A stretch of 64,000 nucleotides of DNA from Hyperoplus lanceolatus. Its lineage: Eukaryota; Chordata; Actinopteri; Uranoscopiformes; Ammodytidae. Numbering within the stretch: position 1 is the stretch's first letter; each line of letters begins with the position of its first letter. The stretch spans positions 3,913,001 through 3,977,000 of the forward strand of contig CM049414.1 of the NCBI GenBank assembly GCA_026929865.2, read 5' to 3'. Below are positions 34,189 to 46,921 of the stretch, piece by piece. The notes under the pieces are model-generated. The model had not been told where the DNA came from, ran no database searches, and saw only the letters and a list, made by a program, of their open reading frames with translations. Position numbers and translations under genes: made by a program.

Positions 34189-35818
34189 CAGTATCTCACA
34201 AAAGTGAGTACACCCCTCACATTTCTTCACATTTTTCTTTATATCTTTCCATGGGACAACACGAAGAAATGACACTTTGATACAATGTAAAGTAGTCAGT
34301 GTACAGCTTGTATAACAGTGTAAATTTACGCCCCTCAAAATAACTCGACACACAGCCATTAAGTCTAAACTGCTGGCAACAAAAGTGAGTACACCCCTTA
34401 GAAAAATTTTACAAATTGGGCCCAAAGTGTCAATATTTTGCTTTGCCATCATTATTTTCTAGCACTGCCTTAACCCTCTTGGGCATGTAGTTCACTAGAG
34501 CTTCACAGGTTGCAACTGGAACCCTCTTCCACCCATTTATGACAGCATCACAGAGCTGGTGGATATTAAAGACCTGCGCTCCTCCACCTTCTGTTTGAGG
34601 ATGCCCCAAAGATGCTCAATAGGGTTTAGGTCTGGAGACATGTTTGGCCAGGCCATAACCTTTACCCTCAGCTTTTTTAGCAAGCCACTGGTCGTCTTGG
34701 AGGTGTGTTTGGGGTCGTTATCATGTTGCAATACCACCCTGCGGCCCAGTTTACGAAGGTTGAGTGCACGTGGTCAGCGCGTACACAGAGGTTGGCTTTG
34801 GAAAATAGACGTATGAGTGCGCCAGCATTGCTGAAGGGCTTGAAGGGGTGGGGGGTCAACCTGTCAGTGCTCAGACCATACGCCGCACTCTGCATCATAC
34901 TGGTCTACATGGCTGTCATCCCAGAAGGAAGCCTATTCTAAAGATGATGCACAAGAAACCCCACAAAAAGTTTGCTGAAGACAAACAGACTACGGACATG
35001 GATTACTGCAACCATGTCCTGTGGTCTGATGAGACCAAGATACATTTATTTGGTTCAGATGGTGTTAAGAGTGTGGAGCGCAACCAGGTGAGGAGTACAA
35101 AGACAAGTGTGTCTTGCCTATAGTCAAGCATGGTGGTTGGAGTGTCATGGTCTGGGGCTGCATGAGTGCTGCCAGCACTGGGGATCTACAGTTCATTGAA
35201 TTCTAACATGTACTGTGACATACTGAAGCAGAGCAGATCCCCTCCCTTCATAAACTGGGCCGCAGGGCAGTACTGCAACATGATAACACCCCAAACACAC
35301 CTCCGAACGACCACTGGCTTGCTAAAGAAGCTGAGGGTAAAGGTTATGGACTGGCCAAGCATGTCTCCAGTCTTAAACCCTATTGAGCATCTTTGGGGCA
35401 TCCTCAAACGGGAGATGGAGGAGCGCAAGGACTCTAATATCCACCAGCTCCTTGATGTCGTCATGAATGGGTAGAAGAGGGTTCCAGTGGCAACCTGTGA
35501 AGCTCTAGTGAACTACATGCCCAAGAGGGTTAAGGCAGTGCTAGAAAATAATGATGGCAAAACAAAATATTGACACTTTGGGCCCAATTTGGACATCTTT
35601 TCTAAGGGGTGTACTCACTTTTGTTGCCAGCAGTTTAGACATTAATGGCTGTGTGTCGAGTTATTTTGAGGGGACAGTAAATTTACACTGTTATACAAGC
35701 TGTACACTGACTACTTTACATTGTATCAAAGTGTCATTTATTCAGTGTTGTCGCATGGAAAGATATAAAGAAAAATGTGAAGAAATGTGAGGGGTGTACT
35801 CACTTTTGTGAGATACTG
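34189..35818 (+). mobile_element. Tc1-like element with duplicated inverted 3' end (fold-back), copy 1
   Basis: It starts CAGTATCTCACAAAAGTGAG and ends with the reverse, between TA dinucleotides (34187-34188, 35819-35820). Each end has a second ACAAAAGTGAGTACACCCC about 190 bp inside, an IR/DR layout. The left 570 bp (to about 34757) is an inverted copy of the right 570 bp (from about 35249), including transposase C-terminal sequence. The 491-bp middle carries the central transposase. The N-terminal helix-turn-helix region is absent. Confidence 0.9.
34845..35474 (+). pseudogene. Tc1-like transposase, central and C-terminal part, broken
   Basis: The plus strand encodes VSAQTIRRTLHHTGLHGCHP, then YCNHVLWSDETKIHLFG with the first catalytic Asp, and farther on [12 protein letters not shown] with the catalytic Glu. 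Frameshifts and an early stop (after about 35121) break it. The C-terminal section is repeated inverted at 34537-34737, minus, as [11 protein letters not shown] (second Asp) and [17 protein letters not shown]. Confidence 0.88.
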
Positions 35819-36133
35819 TATGTGCGTGTAATAGACTTTGTATAGTCTATGGTACAGGTAAAACACAAGTATGTGTAAACAAGAACATCACATCCATATG
35901 TTGTTTTTTTAAAACACAACACTAGCTGAGAGGGTTAGCCCTTTCTACAGCCAAAGCGTCCCGCCAATGTGTCAAAGTTGACGCACCTGTGTGAACGCAC
36001 TGAAGCCACTGTCTATACCGGTCCCGTCATGTTGTAGGCTTTAAAAAATTGTGCTTTATGCCTACGCATTACGATAAAGAATGCACAATATACTGTAGAA
36101 CCAAGGAATAAACCGCATTAAAAGGAGAAAACA

Positions 36134-36329
36134 TGGGCGCTCCGGTGGTAGTGGATAGAATGCGTACCATGTTGGCTCCGGCCTTCGTTGCAGTCGTCAC
36201 GGGTTCAAATCCGACCCGTGGACCTTTACTGCAGGTCATCCCCTCTCTCTCTCTCTGTCTCCCCATTTCAACTCTGTACTATCTAATAAAGCTTGAAAAT
36301 GACAAAAAATAATAAAAAAAAAGAAAAGA
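36134..36329 (+). mobile_element. tRNA-derived SINE with target duplication
   Basis: It has a tRNA-like head with B box GGGTTCAAATCC (about 36200), then CCCCATTTCAACTCTGTACT, AATAAAGCTTGAAAATGAC and an A-rich tail. GAGAAAACA flanks it at 36125-36133 and 36330-36338. The same family as the copies near 3690 and 15518. Confidence 0.88.
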
Positions 36330-36931
36330 GAGAAAACACGCCATCAGAAAGTTCAGATAATAAATACAAATATGATCAAAATGTAATCAAATGCAGAGAG
36401 ACAAGCAGAGACAAAATATGTTACTAACATTGAGACACAGAATCAGAATTGCTGTCTACCTGCTGGCCACCCCTCTGTGCTCTGCTGGTGTTGGACAGTC
36501 TGTGAGAGGACAGACAGAGGCCTGCTGCATCAGACAGACAGGCTAAACTCCCTCCCCCCCTCCGTCACACCAATCAACCCACACATGCTCTGTCAGGGAA
36601 AACAAATTATTTTGTTCTTCACCTTTGTAACTCTGCATCACCAGCTTCATTCATCTCTCTCCTATACTGCAGACATGGTGGGAAACAAATGCACTTCATC
36701 CAATTGGTTAAACACTCAAAATCCAGATGCCATATGCCTAACATAAACTTTTAAATGTATCCTCCTGATGAACTCTTATTAAATTGTTTTCCATTTTATC
36801 TGAAGCAGGAAGGACAGTGAGTCTGCCAAATGCAAACACCTGCACTCCAAGCTACGTCCCTTTGGGTTCATTTTTAGAAAGCTATATGTCTGCGGAAGAA
36901 CAGAATCATTTTTCTAATATGTGTGTGCCTA

Positions 36932-37073
36932 GGTAACCCTTTCTAATGCATATAGTAGCATTAACTTACAGTAAGTGCTTAGTTATTAACGGTTAGTTAA
37001 TGCGTAATAAACTAATGCTTACTTTAGCATTAAGGTACAGTTTATTAATGAACCCTTACTGTAAAGTGTTACC
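36932..37073. mobile_element. GGTAACACTTTACA-family element, copy C (short)
   Basis: The left end GGTAACCCTTTCTAATGC and the right end (reversed) GGTAACACTTTACAGTAAGG frame AACGGTTAGTTAATGC-type repeats. Confidence 0.7.
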
Positions 37074-38234
37074 AGAAGAGCTTTTATGTCATAGTAAGCC
37101 AGCCTTCTAAATACTCATTTTTAATTCAAGCGTATTGAATTTGCAAGTCAATACGCGGGGGGGGGGGGGGGTCAAGCACTGAAGGAGGCCCAGTGGGGCT
37201 AAAAAGCAATCTAATTTGTCATCATCAGCACAGTCCCCACACATTGGCAGCACACAGCAGGCATGTGGTTTGCAGCCACAGCAGCAGACACTCCAGAGGG
37301 CAGTGTTGCTCTCAGATTGAGGCTGATTGCAGGAAGCAGCTGCAGTGTCTCCCCCAGGGCCCAGCCAGCCGGCCAGCCTGGAGGAAGGAGGCTCTCTAAC
37401 TCTTTTGTTTCACCCTTTGCAGCAGGACGGGACCCACTGCCAGCCTCCCTCTCAAATACTGAGTGAAAAAAAGAGAACTGTGGCAGAGCAGACAGATTAC
37501 TGATCTGCAGATTTTGGCATGGCTCACTTATTGAGTGTTATGGCTGCAGCTATACAGCAATTATGGGCCCGGGCCAGTCATTAGAGAAGCATTTCATTTC
37601 TCTCTCAGTGTGTCCAATGGGAACTGTCATGTTTTCACTAGGAGATGAAGAAGACAGTCGGCTGTGTTTATTCACAGGGAGCCACAGGGTAGTTAAGCTA
37701 TGAATTATGCATTGTGTTTTTTCTTTGCAATGTCCTTCACCCCCTAGAGATGGAAGGTTTTTTTCCATTCAGAAAGGATAACCTTACCTGTAGCAGACAC
37801 TGTTGTCTGCACATACAGCAGAACGGTAACCAAGCACAGCCAGTGGCGTCACTAGGCTGTTTTATTCGGGGCTGAAGCCCCGAATCTATTTTGATTAGCC
37901 CCGAATGTTTTTTGGAACAAAAAAAAATATATTATATACATATTTTTTTTTGCTGCATGCAGAGCCTGTGCTATATCCGCACGGCGCACATGCTCTCATT
38001 GGTTAGGACTCTTGCGTAGCTTACTGCTAGGAATTTCTGTTCTACTGCTCAAGAATTTAAGCCATGAATTGATCAACTTGCATTGAAGAAAATGTCAGTT
38101 TTCTGTGGGCTGTAAATAGGCCAATCTATGGGGCTAAATAGCATGCCAATATTGATGACAGATTGTGTCAAGTGTCTAAGAATGAATGCTAACATGATTT
38201 GTTTCCAACTTTTGCCTTAAGTTACAATTAAGTT

Positions 38235-38235
<1 letters not shown>

Positions 38236-38301
<66 letters not shown>
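38236..38301. repeat. (AAT)n microsatellite
   Basis: About 22 units, at the 3' end of the minus-strand LINE fragment. Confidence 0.97.
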
Positions 38302-38302
<1 letters not shown>

Positions 38303-38605
38303 ATTTTATTTATAATGCACTTTATATTCAAGAATCCCAAAGTGCTTCAGAGAGGAAAACTATTAAAAGGTTTAGCTAAATGCTCTTTTAAAGAGATGCG
38401 TTTTGAGGTTCCGTTTAAAAAGAGCTGTATTCTGTGGGGCCCTCAGGTGGTTCCATAGTCTAGGGGCAGCAGCAGAAAATGCCCGATCACCCATGGTGCA
38501 CACACAGCTTTGTATGTCGGGTTTGGAGGGTGTGAGTGGATCCTGAACGGAGTGTACGTGAGGTTGTCGGGGGGTTGAGGAGTTCCTGAAGGTAAAGGGG
38601 GGCAT
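38302..38605 (-). pseudogene. 5'-truncated L2-type LINE, reverse transcriptase C-terminus
   Basis: On the minus strand an open segment reads MGDRAFSAAAPRLWNHLRAP followed by ALFKRNLKTHLFKRAF. This is the usual C-terminal end of L2/CR1-type fish LINE proteins (RAFSxAAPxLWN..FKxxLKTHLF). It is followed by a 3' tail (GTGCATTATAAATAAAATG) and the ATT microsatellite. Normal 5' truncation. Confidence 0.85.
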
Positions 38606-39439
38606 GTCCGTTAGTTAACTAGCTAGCTGTCCACCCTTTTCATTTCCAATGGTGGCTGTTATTTCATTACCAATGTTAAGTGTCATAAATAGTTAACACT
38701 GGTGCTGAGTCATGAATCCTAAAAAAGAAATACCCAAAACATGTGATATGTTTTGAATTTGCAGAAAGTTTTGAAAAATCCAGGATGCCTGAGATCCGTA
38801 CTGCATTATTCTATTATAGTTGATTCTTTAGGAACCTGAATGTTGTCTTTTCCTTCACCAAAAAAAATATTTCCACTATAAAATTATGCATAAAAGGCAC
38901 AGATAGATGAATAAAAATCCACCAGAATGCAGGAAATTAAGTGCTCTACACTCAAAGATTTCTGGGGGAGCACCCCCATACCACCCACCTATAATTTGTC
39001 CCCCAAAATGTTGAAATGAAACCTAGCCGAGGCCGCTGTACGCAGGTTGTAAACCATATATTCATAGATATGTTGTTTTTACTTTTGGATTGAAAAGAAG
39101 GCATGTCAGTAAACTACATGCCAGCCCTTAGAGTGATTATCATATCATCATAGAGTGGCCATTTGTGAAAATGAGTTTGACACCCCTGATATGGGTAATG
39201 TAAGGTCTGTCTCACTGTATTCATTTTACTCTGAAATAACTTGAATGGAACTTTAGATGTCTTGGGATAAGCAGCATAGCAGTCAGGTAGCTATTTAAAG
39301 CTCTAATTACCTTCCTATTTGGTTTATTTAGGTTAAGCATTATGAAAAAAAAAGTGCTCCGCACACGCACTGTCCTATTCCCTCTTGGGCTAAGCCCCGG
39401 ATGTTTCAGAAACCTAGAAACGCCCCACACACGCATGTA

Positions 39440-39672
39440 CAGCTCTGAAAAAAATGAAGAGACCACTCCAAATGTTCAGTGTCTCATGTTTTACTCTAGA
39501 GGCATATGTTTGAGTAAAATGAACATTTGGATTTCATAATATAAACTACTGACAACATTTACTACCAAATTCACAATAAAAAATATCGTCATTTAGAGCA
39601 TTTTCAATAAGTAATGTAGAGGTAAAGATTGAAGAAAAATCCAGACTGCTCTCTTAATTTTTTCTGGGGCTG
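39440..39672. mobile_element. non-autonomous Tc1/mariner element (TTAAGAGACCACTCC family), copy 2
   Basis: CAGCTCTGAAAAAAATGAAG at the left and TTTTTTCTGGGGCTG at the right are inverted, between TA dinucleotides (39438-39439, 39673-39674). It aligns over most of its length with the copy at 12439. Confidence 0.82.
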
Positions 39673-39674
39673 TA

Positions 39675-42366
39675 TTTGGTTCTACCCTTCCACATGGACC
39701 TCAGAGGAGTGTAGAGATGTGTCAAGATGTATCACACATATTTGTGTATCATGTATGTATGTGGATTCGTTCAAGGTTCCAAAAGGGTTTCAAAGAACCT
39801 GCATGCTGCGTGAGGTCAGTTATGGGATGATGATATCATTTAGCTTCCTGTATAATAGTTCAGCAGGATTGACTATATCTGGATAGTGGAGGATTTGTAA
39901 AGGTCTATTCCAGATTTTGGGGCCCTGTAAAGCTGTAATGTAATGTTTATGCATAATGTCCATAATGAGTTATTGTGGATCTGTCAAGAGTGCTGGGGTG
40001 TATTCATCTGTAACTTGTAGGTGTAGTATGGATTCTGGAGAAGCTTATAAAGAATGATTTTGGAACCTAGAATGCTGACATTGAGTAAAGGTATCAGGAT
40101 CCTTGAAAAATATTTGTTTGTAGAATTTTTGGAGACCTCTGAACGTATATTCAGGTCCATGAGAAAGTGTTGGAATCTCGGTGAATAAATGCATAAATCT
40201 GTCAATGAGTATGAGGATTCCAAAGGACTGTCGATGCAATATCATTTGATACCTTCTGTTAATGTTGGAGCCCTCTACATGTGTACTTTGGATCTATTAC
40301 AACGCCACAAAGCTTTCAGAGAAATGTAGAGGTTATGTTATATATCCTGTGTGTTGTCAAAATGTAATTACTGTACAACTTGAATGACTATCTACTTTAT
40401 TGGTTCTTTTATTGAATGCAAATAGACTTTGCTGGGTTTATTATAAGAGGCTTTGAACGGGCAAGGCTATCCTCATGTGTGGCATGGGGCCATAATTTAC
40501 AATCAATCTAGGTACGTGACCCTAGGTCTGTCACTCTCCACACTCCACGAGCAGTAAATCAAGACTTCCAACAGGTCACTGGTTGCCCGCCACTGAAGAC
40601 AATGTCCATCTCAAATATCCTGAGCAAAGTGATTTGATCCTATGTTGAGTTTTTTGATTTATTGGGAAAGTACTCAAGAGAGCTTGGTGGAGCCTCTGAT
40701 GCCGCAGCTGTGATGTGTAATGACAAATCCATCCCTCAACATCGCTCCGGTCTAATCTACATTCTAATACCTCACAAGGAGAAAAAGGGAGGAGGTCAAG
40801 GTTGACTTGAAAGCAAGCGCCCAAGAAATATCGACTATGATAATATGATATACAAATTTCGCGCATCAGTCAACATTCAGCCGGCTATGTTGAAGACCAC
40901 AGATGCTAAAAAAAAAAACATCAGCAAAAAGCATTGTGGGTATAATCGCGTGCCGCTGACGCCCATCAAAAAATGGACTGCTCTGTAGCTTTCAGCTTCA
41001 TGCGTCAGACATGTGAGTGGAGATTTAATATTTTCCCTGGAGCCCCAAACCCTTCCCAGTGACTGCAGAGGTCATGGGCGCAAATCAGCCACGTTGATCA
41101 CAGACACATAACTGTTGGCTATGAGGTTTAATACGTAAATCCATGTGCAGCCTTGAATGCCTCACACGACTACACGCGTGAATGTGTAAAGCGCTCTACT
41201 TAAATGTTTTTTTACACGTTAGAGTGTTTGTGGCGTGTACGCAACCCGAGTGCTGCACATGTTTTAACGTCATAACGAGAGAGAGAAACAGATGAAAAGT
41301 ACAGTATAAGGTAGAAATATATCTCATAATTAATTTGCCACTATTGAATCAATTTGATGCTCTGAAGGGACAATAATTCAGACATAAGCCCTGCCCACTT
41401 CCGGCTTCATATCCGAACACATACACATATACTGTACAGATCATTCTGTTGGTTAAACAGATAAAGATAATAATGTCTCTACACACTCCTAACGCCTACG
41501 CTGAAAGTAGAGTTACTGTGGTGTCTGAACAACGTGGCAATACATTTTTTCCTTTCAAGTTGATTGTGTTGTTGGTCTTAAATTTCATTTTAAAAAAGTC
41601 TTAAAAAGTTTAAAATGTACCGGTAACTTCCATTAAGCTGCAGGAACCATGTCAATGCAAAGCAACAAAAGTGACATAAGGAGTTTGTATGTCCCTTGGG
41701 AGGGACGGGAATGCATCTTCTAACAGTAGTTGTGAACGTCAATTCTTTAATTCCGAAAATGCTGATTGACATGTAAACGGACATATCTCATGTTAACACT
41801 TTATTTGGAATAGTGTCTTAATCCGAATATGGACTTTAATCGGAAAAGGATGTGCATGTAAACAATGTAAATCACTCAATGTATTCAATACATCGTAGAC
41901 AGTACAGCACTTTTTCAATTTTAAACACACTGGGGGGAAAAACAGAACTGTGAAATCTAGAGCCAAACTCCAGCTTTGATCATTTTAACTTGAACAGCAA
42001 ATATTTTAAACTCCCACACACAAAACATGGGCAATTAAGGAAATACTGCTGATACACTTCCTCCCCCAAAAAACGCTGAACATTTCTGTCAACCTTCTCA
42101 ATCATCCACTCTCTTTGAAGAGCCCAGCACAGTCCAACCAGCTGTTGTGTGGACCGACCAGAGGCCACTGCAGTTTTCTATTCACTAGGGCATAATCAAC
42201 ACATACACAGCTGTTTCTGGTTATACACTGTCGGTCTCTATTCAAACATTAACTCCGTTTTATGGGATGACTAATAAGGAACTGAAGAGTTTTGTTTCTA
42301 AAATGAGGTAACCTCCTCATTTAAAATAGTACCACCTGCAGCTGCATAGTAACAAGGTAGCCTATA
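39675..42366. other. intergenic stretch, no gene seen
   Basis: No exon recognised. A repeat-like stretch near 41750-41866 (AATCGGAAAAGGATGTGCAT) resembles a known fish inverted-repeat element, but its ends were not defined. Confidence 0.5.
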
Positions 42367-42367
42367 G

Positions 42368-43388
42368 GCCAGGACACACCAGTCCGACTACCCGAAAATG
42401 GAGACTGCCGTTTCAGGCAGCTCCAGTCTGCCCGTCGCGGCCAAAAAAGTGCCAAGAACACACCGAGCCGACTACTGACCTTCCGTACGCTCTGCGCTTG
42501 CGCGGGATGTAATGTCTCCATAACAGCAGGCGGCGCTAATCTGTATTGTGGCCCAAAAAAATACGGAAGCCGGAAATGATGGGACAGCTCGTCTAGACCA
42601 AGCCCCAACCTCAGCGATTTTTACCGGCATCCAATAAGGAAGTGACCTACAACTGTAGTAACCATAAAGTGCCACTGGGGGTGGCGCCAAGACGAGCAGT
42701 TTTTCTTTGACTCACTTGTTAGATAGGCCGTTTTCAAAGTCTTATTAAACCTATTTACAGCCTGGGCACAAAACCATTTTAGTCTGTATGTTTAGGTCAT
42801 ATCTCCATGACAACACTGAGGGGGGTGAATTTTTTTGGCCCACGCTAGTTTTTATTCTTTTGGAGGTTAAAATGTATTGGTGCGATCTCTTGAGTGACAG
42901 CTCTCCGCCCGTTGTCCCTCACTTTGCCTCGGAGGTATACGTCAGCTATCTCCCTCCCCCCGACGTGACGTCGATTCCCCTTTTCGGCAAGAGGAGTGAG
43001 GCGGAGTAAAAATCTCACAAGATGGCGACGCGCACAAACCAGGATTATTGGATGCCGTGTGAATAACTGAGGTCAGCCCGGATGCTACATCCATATTATT
43101 TACTATCTATGGTCTAGACCATACATTTTTAGCAGAGAGTGTCGAGCATGGTGTCGAGCAGTCAACAAGGGTTGATGCATGTGAGTACACGCTGAACGAA
43201 ACAAACAAACACATTGAAACAATAGCTAGCTGTTGTTAGCTGTTTGTGCTACCCGCCTCACTTCCGGGATTCACTGATTCGCTAGCCCTCCACCAATCAA
43301 ATTGCTCCATGGCACACACCAAACAGATTTTTGCACCCGCCCCTTCCAGACTCTCCGATGGCGATTATCGGGCCTGTGTGTCCTGGCA
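42368..43388. mobile_element. inverted-repeat element (GCCAGGACACACC termini) carrying a 511-bp insertion
   Basis: GCCAGGACACACCAGTCCGA at the left and (reversed) GCCAGGACACACAGGCCCGA at the right are inverted ends. The interior is split by the segment 42601-43111. The duplication at the outer ends is unclear. Confidence 0.7.
42601..43111 (+). repeat. 511-bp insertion with 10-bp duplication, copy R1
   Basis: It is bounded by GTCTAGACCA at 42591-42600 and 43112-43121. It is about 500 bp of GC-moderate sequence that recurs inverted at about 63368-63900. No transposase, no tRNA boxes, no A-tail seen. Class unknown. Confidence 0.7.
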
Positions 43389-44094
43389 TTATGGCTCACT
43401 GTGAGCAGCCCTAATCCTTGAGTGACACTATTCACTTTAAATTAGAACATATATTACTTTAAAAGTATAGCAGACATACTGCAAGCAGCCCGTTAGCTAA
43501 GGTTAGCATATCAATTGGAAACAGCTAGTCTGGCTCTTATAGAAAGAGAAAGAAACCCCCTTGCCAGCTTTCTAAAGATTATTAAAGTCACAACCTGTAG
43601 TTTATATCCACAGCCACCATCAAGTCAAAATAAATCCTCAAAAAGTTGTTAGCGTAGCTTAAGACTCTTGGTCTTGACTATTGCTACACGTTGGTTTTAG
43701 TATAAATTTAACAAACAATATAATATAAAATATGTTAATTAGTAAACTGCAGAATACTGGTCAGGGAATTTTAGTAGGCCTACCCCTTGACAGAACCGGG
43801 CTAGCTGTTTAGCCCCGGTTTCCAGTCTTTGTGCTAAGCTAAGCTAACCGGCTTCTGGCTGTAGCATTATATTTATTATACAGACATGGCATTTTATCTT
43901 CTCCTAAAACTCTCGGCAAGAAAATTAATGAGCGAATTACCAAAACCATCGTACTGTTCTTCTTACCCCGGAAATTGTTTTAAGTATTTACCAAAAACAC
44001 ATTTCTGTTTGTGTATTCACAGGAGTGATGATTTCAGAGTTATTTAATGTATTAAGTCTAGGATTAACGCCTTTCACATTTTCTGGTAACACTT
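43389..44094. other. intergenic stretch, no gene seen
   Basis: Nothing recognised beyond low-level repeats. Confidence 0.45.
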
Positions 44095-44385
44095 TACAAC
44101 AAGGGTACATTAATTAACTTAATTAATGCTCAGTTAATGCTTAACAATAAACAATAACTGAGCATGAACTAACCATTAATAACTGCTTAGTTAATGTTCA
44201 ATACTCATTAACTAACCTTAATGCTTAATCACGCATTAGTAAATTAAGCATAGAGTATGCCTAACCAAGCATTAAATAACTAAGCATTAACAGTTAGTTA
44301 ATGCTAAATAAACAGTTAAGTTAATGAATGCTAAATAAGCATTCACTAACAGTTAGTTAATGTACCCTTATTGAAAAGTGTTACC
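44095..44385. mobile_element. GGTAACACTTTACA-family element, copy B
   Basis: The left end GGTAACACTTTACAACAAGG and the right end (reversed) GGTAACACTTTTCAATAAGG enclose multiple AACAGTTAGTTAATGC-like repeats. It is 291 bp and complete. Confidence 0.85.
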
Positions 44386-46297
44386 CCTTTCTCTTGATGT
44401 ATAATTCTCATACTAAGGACATGCTTTTACAACCAAGGGTGAATTGTGCCAACACACCCGAATCAACTAATGCCATGCTGAATAGAACAAAATGGCATTA
44501 CCGTTGTATCGACCCTGGACAATCATGCTGCATTGAGATCAGATGATATGACGTATGAGGCACTCCTGCTCCACCAATCAATACCCTCAGTGGGCCCTGT
44601 GATAAGATTAGCTTACGAGCGTGCTCAGATAGACTGAAGCCATGTATGACTCCTACCAGGAAGTGTACGTTTATTATCCTGTTCTGAGGTCAGAGAACAG
44701 AGTAGAGGGACAGTGGCGATTAGCCCAGATATCCACACTGTCCACATTCAAACGCTAAGCATCCCACCATGGGGAAAGGCAGAGGGCGGACAGGCTGCTC
44801 AACATATTGAACCCAACGAGCACTGGTGCTTCACAGGCAGGAAGAGTAGGAGGCAACAGCCGTAATCAGCCAGGGCCCCTGTGGAATAGATGATGGTGCA
44901 GCTGGGCCCGGGCTTTGTATGGTGCACTGTTGTGTAACAGGAACAAGAAAGAGATATATTTTGAAAGTCCCTAGAATCACACAGTTTTTACAATCGCATA
45001 AAACACACTGGGCTCAGCACTGAAAGAGCAACAACTGAAGGCAAGACACTGCAGGTGATAAGGGTAACATTTTTTAGCTTCGATATCCTCAGGAAACGTT
45101 GCCAGTTGATTACATATATTCAAATTGTTGCATAGGATAAATATACAGACGCAAACAGACAAGGTTTAATCAGATAAACACCTCATTGTGAATTGTGGAC
45201 CTTTTGATTTAAACTAGTATGAAAGAATATGTTGTTTTTCAAGCAAAATAGACACAAATCTTGAAATTGACCAGTGCTTGAAAAAAACAATGTTTTCGTC
45301 TGTCGTGTCTCGCCTTAAAGTACAGTGTGAAACCCTGTTTCTGCTATGTTCACGTCACTGTGACAAGCTGGGCCAACAAGTCAAACTGCACTATTTCAGA
45401 GTTTTTGCATTTTACAATGGGTCAAACAAATAAGGGGCACTTTACACGGTGAAAACGTGACAGTTTTCCCGTTTTTGGTTTTAAAAAAAAAAAACCCGTT
45501 CAGACACAATTTATCTGACATCTTCACTTGTACACATGTTTTCAGAGGAAACGGGACGAAATCGCTGTTGTAAGCATGCAAGCCAATAGTCAGTGGTGAC
45601 ACTTAGCATATCGTAAATGACAAGCTTTCTGTCCTCTTGTTTCACCGCATTGAACTTGTGAAAACAGAAGACATGCTGATAGTGAAGGGGCTTCGTGAGC
45701 GGCTACCTTCCTGTTGGGCGTACTTCAAAATAAAAGTCAACTCACATGTGTCCAGTGAAATGCTATTAATGTTTAGCCAGTGAAATGCTTTTACTGTGAA
45801 GCCGTAGCCTTAATGCTCCTTTTGTTGAACAGTAGCCTAACTTAACCGCTGCGCGCTGATAGTGTTTTCTAATGTAGAGAGAGCTGTGTCCCTGGCATAT
45901 AGAAGTGACACACTTTTATTTTGCTAGAAAAACAGGCAGAGCACAAATCTTTCCCCAGCCAAAGTGGCGGGTGGTCTCAATAACTTACTGCGGTAATCGC
46001 TTGGACTAAATTGGGGAGTGTTAGCCTATATTTTAGCCCTGCACGATACTCTCCGCTGATCACAGTGATGGTGCCGTGGAGACACCGTTCATGTTGTCTT
46101 CTAACTTTATAACTCGCTTGTGGGTATTTTGACAGCAAATGTTATAGACTACGCATTTGTGAGGTTGGAGCCGTGACCAGGGAAAATGTTTTCCGTGTTT
46201 ACAAGAAACCAAAACCGTTGTGTTTTATAAAAAATCCTCCCTGGGAGGTGATCTCAAAAACTTGCGGTTTCATGCGTGCGTTTGCTGTTTTCATGTA

Positions 46298-46921
46298 GGG
46301 TAGAGTGGCCTAAGTTGTGCATTTTGGAAGTTGCGCCACCCCTTGTTTTTGAAAACTGTGGAAGAAATTGGAAATGTGACCACATATTTAAGAAGAGCCA
46401 TCCATTTGACTCATCCTGTAAAGAAGGGAGACACAAGGAATAAGACATAAGCACATTTAAGATCAAAAAACTGTGTTTTGCCTTTCAAAGTAAAATTTCC
46501 ATGATCAAGGTTTTTTGATTATTGTGTCTGAACAATTATAGACAAGTTGGAAAACATTTGACACATGTTTTAGTGCTTTAGTATGCTACATTTTGAGTCT
46601 ATACAGTTAGCACGATGTCAGCCCTAAATTGCTGCATCATGCTTATTATCCAAATTTCTGGGATTGGGGTGATTTGTGCCAAAGGGCCTAGGTGAGTTAT
46701 AAGTAAGTAAGTAAAATGTATTTATAAAAGCACATTTATGACAGTTTGCACTGTCCAAAGTGCTGTACATAGTGCATTCAGTAGGTAAACAATGAAGGTA
46801 AAATAACAATAACAAAAATAAAAGACGTAAAGCCCATACATCCACATAAACACAGATAGTAGTGCAAAGGTAAGATAGTTAATGGGGAGTGAAAAGTTGC
46901 ACAACTTAGGCCACTCTCCCC
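46298..46921 (+). mobile_element. TA/GGGGAGAACGGGG-type element, copy 4 (divergent)
   Basis: The ends GGGTAGAGTGGCCTAAGTTG and (reversed) GGGGAGAGTGGCCTAAGTTG are flanked by TA (46296-46297, 46922-46923). The internal word is AAGTTGTGC / ATTTGTGCC. Same layout as the other copies with a different spelling. It contains an L2-like tail at about 46695-46885. Confidence 0.8.
46695..46885 (+). mobile_element. L2-like repeat fragment nested in copy 4
   Basis: The stretch AAAATGTATTTATAAAAGCA followed by CAGTTTGCACTGTCCAAAGT and GTGCTGTACA is a common fish LINE/SINE tail. Confidence 0.5.

Larger units (their letters stand above)
37841..39038. mobile_element. possible hAT-type element
   Basis: It begins CAGTGGCGTCACTAGG, and 39023-39038 reads roughly as its reverse (CCTAGCCGAGGCCGCTG). 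The flanks do not form a clear 8-bp duplication, so the boundaries are uncertain. It contains an LINE fragment and a microsatellite. Confidence 0.45.

Noticed and set aside
34559-35120. Two separate host genes encoding transposase-like proteins
   Set aside because: Both frames lie within one TA-flanked Tc1-like element with inverted arms and contain stops and frameshifts.
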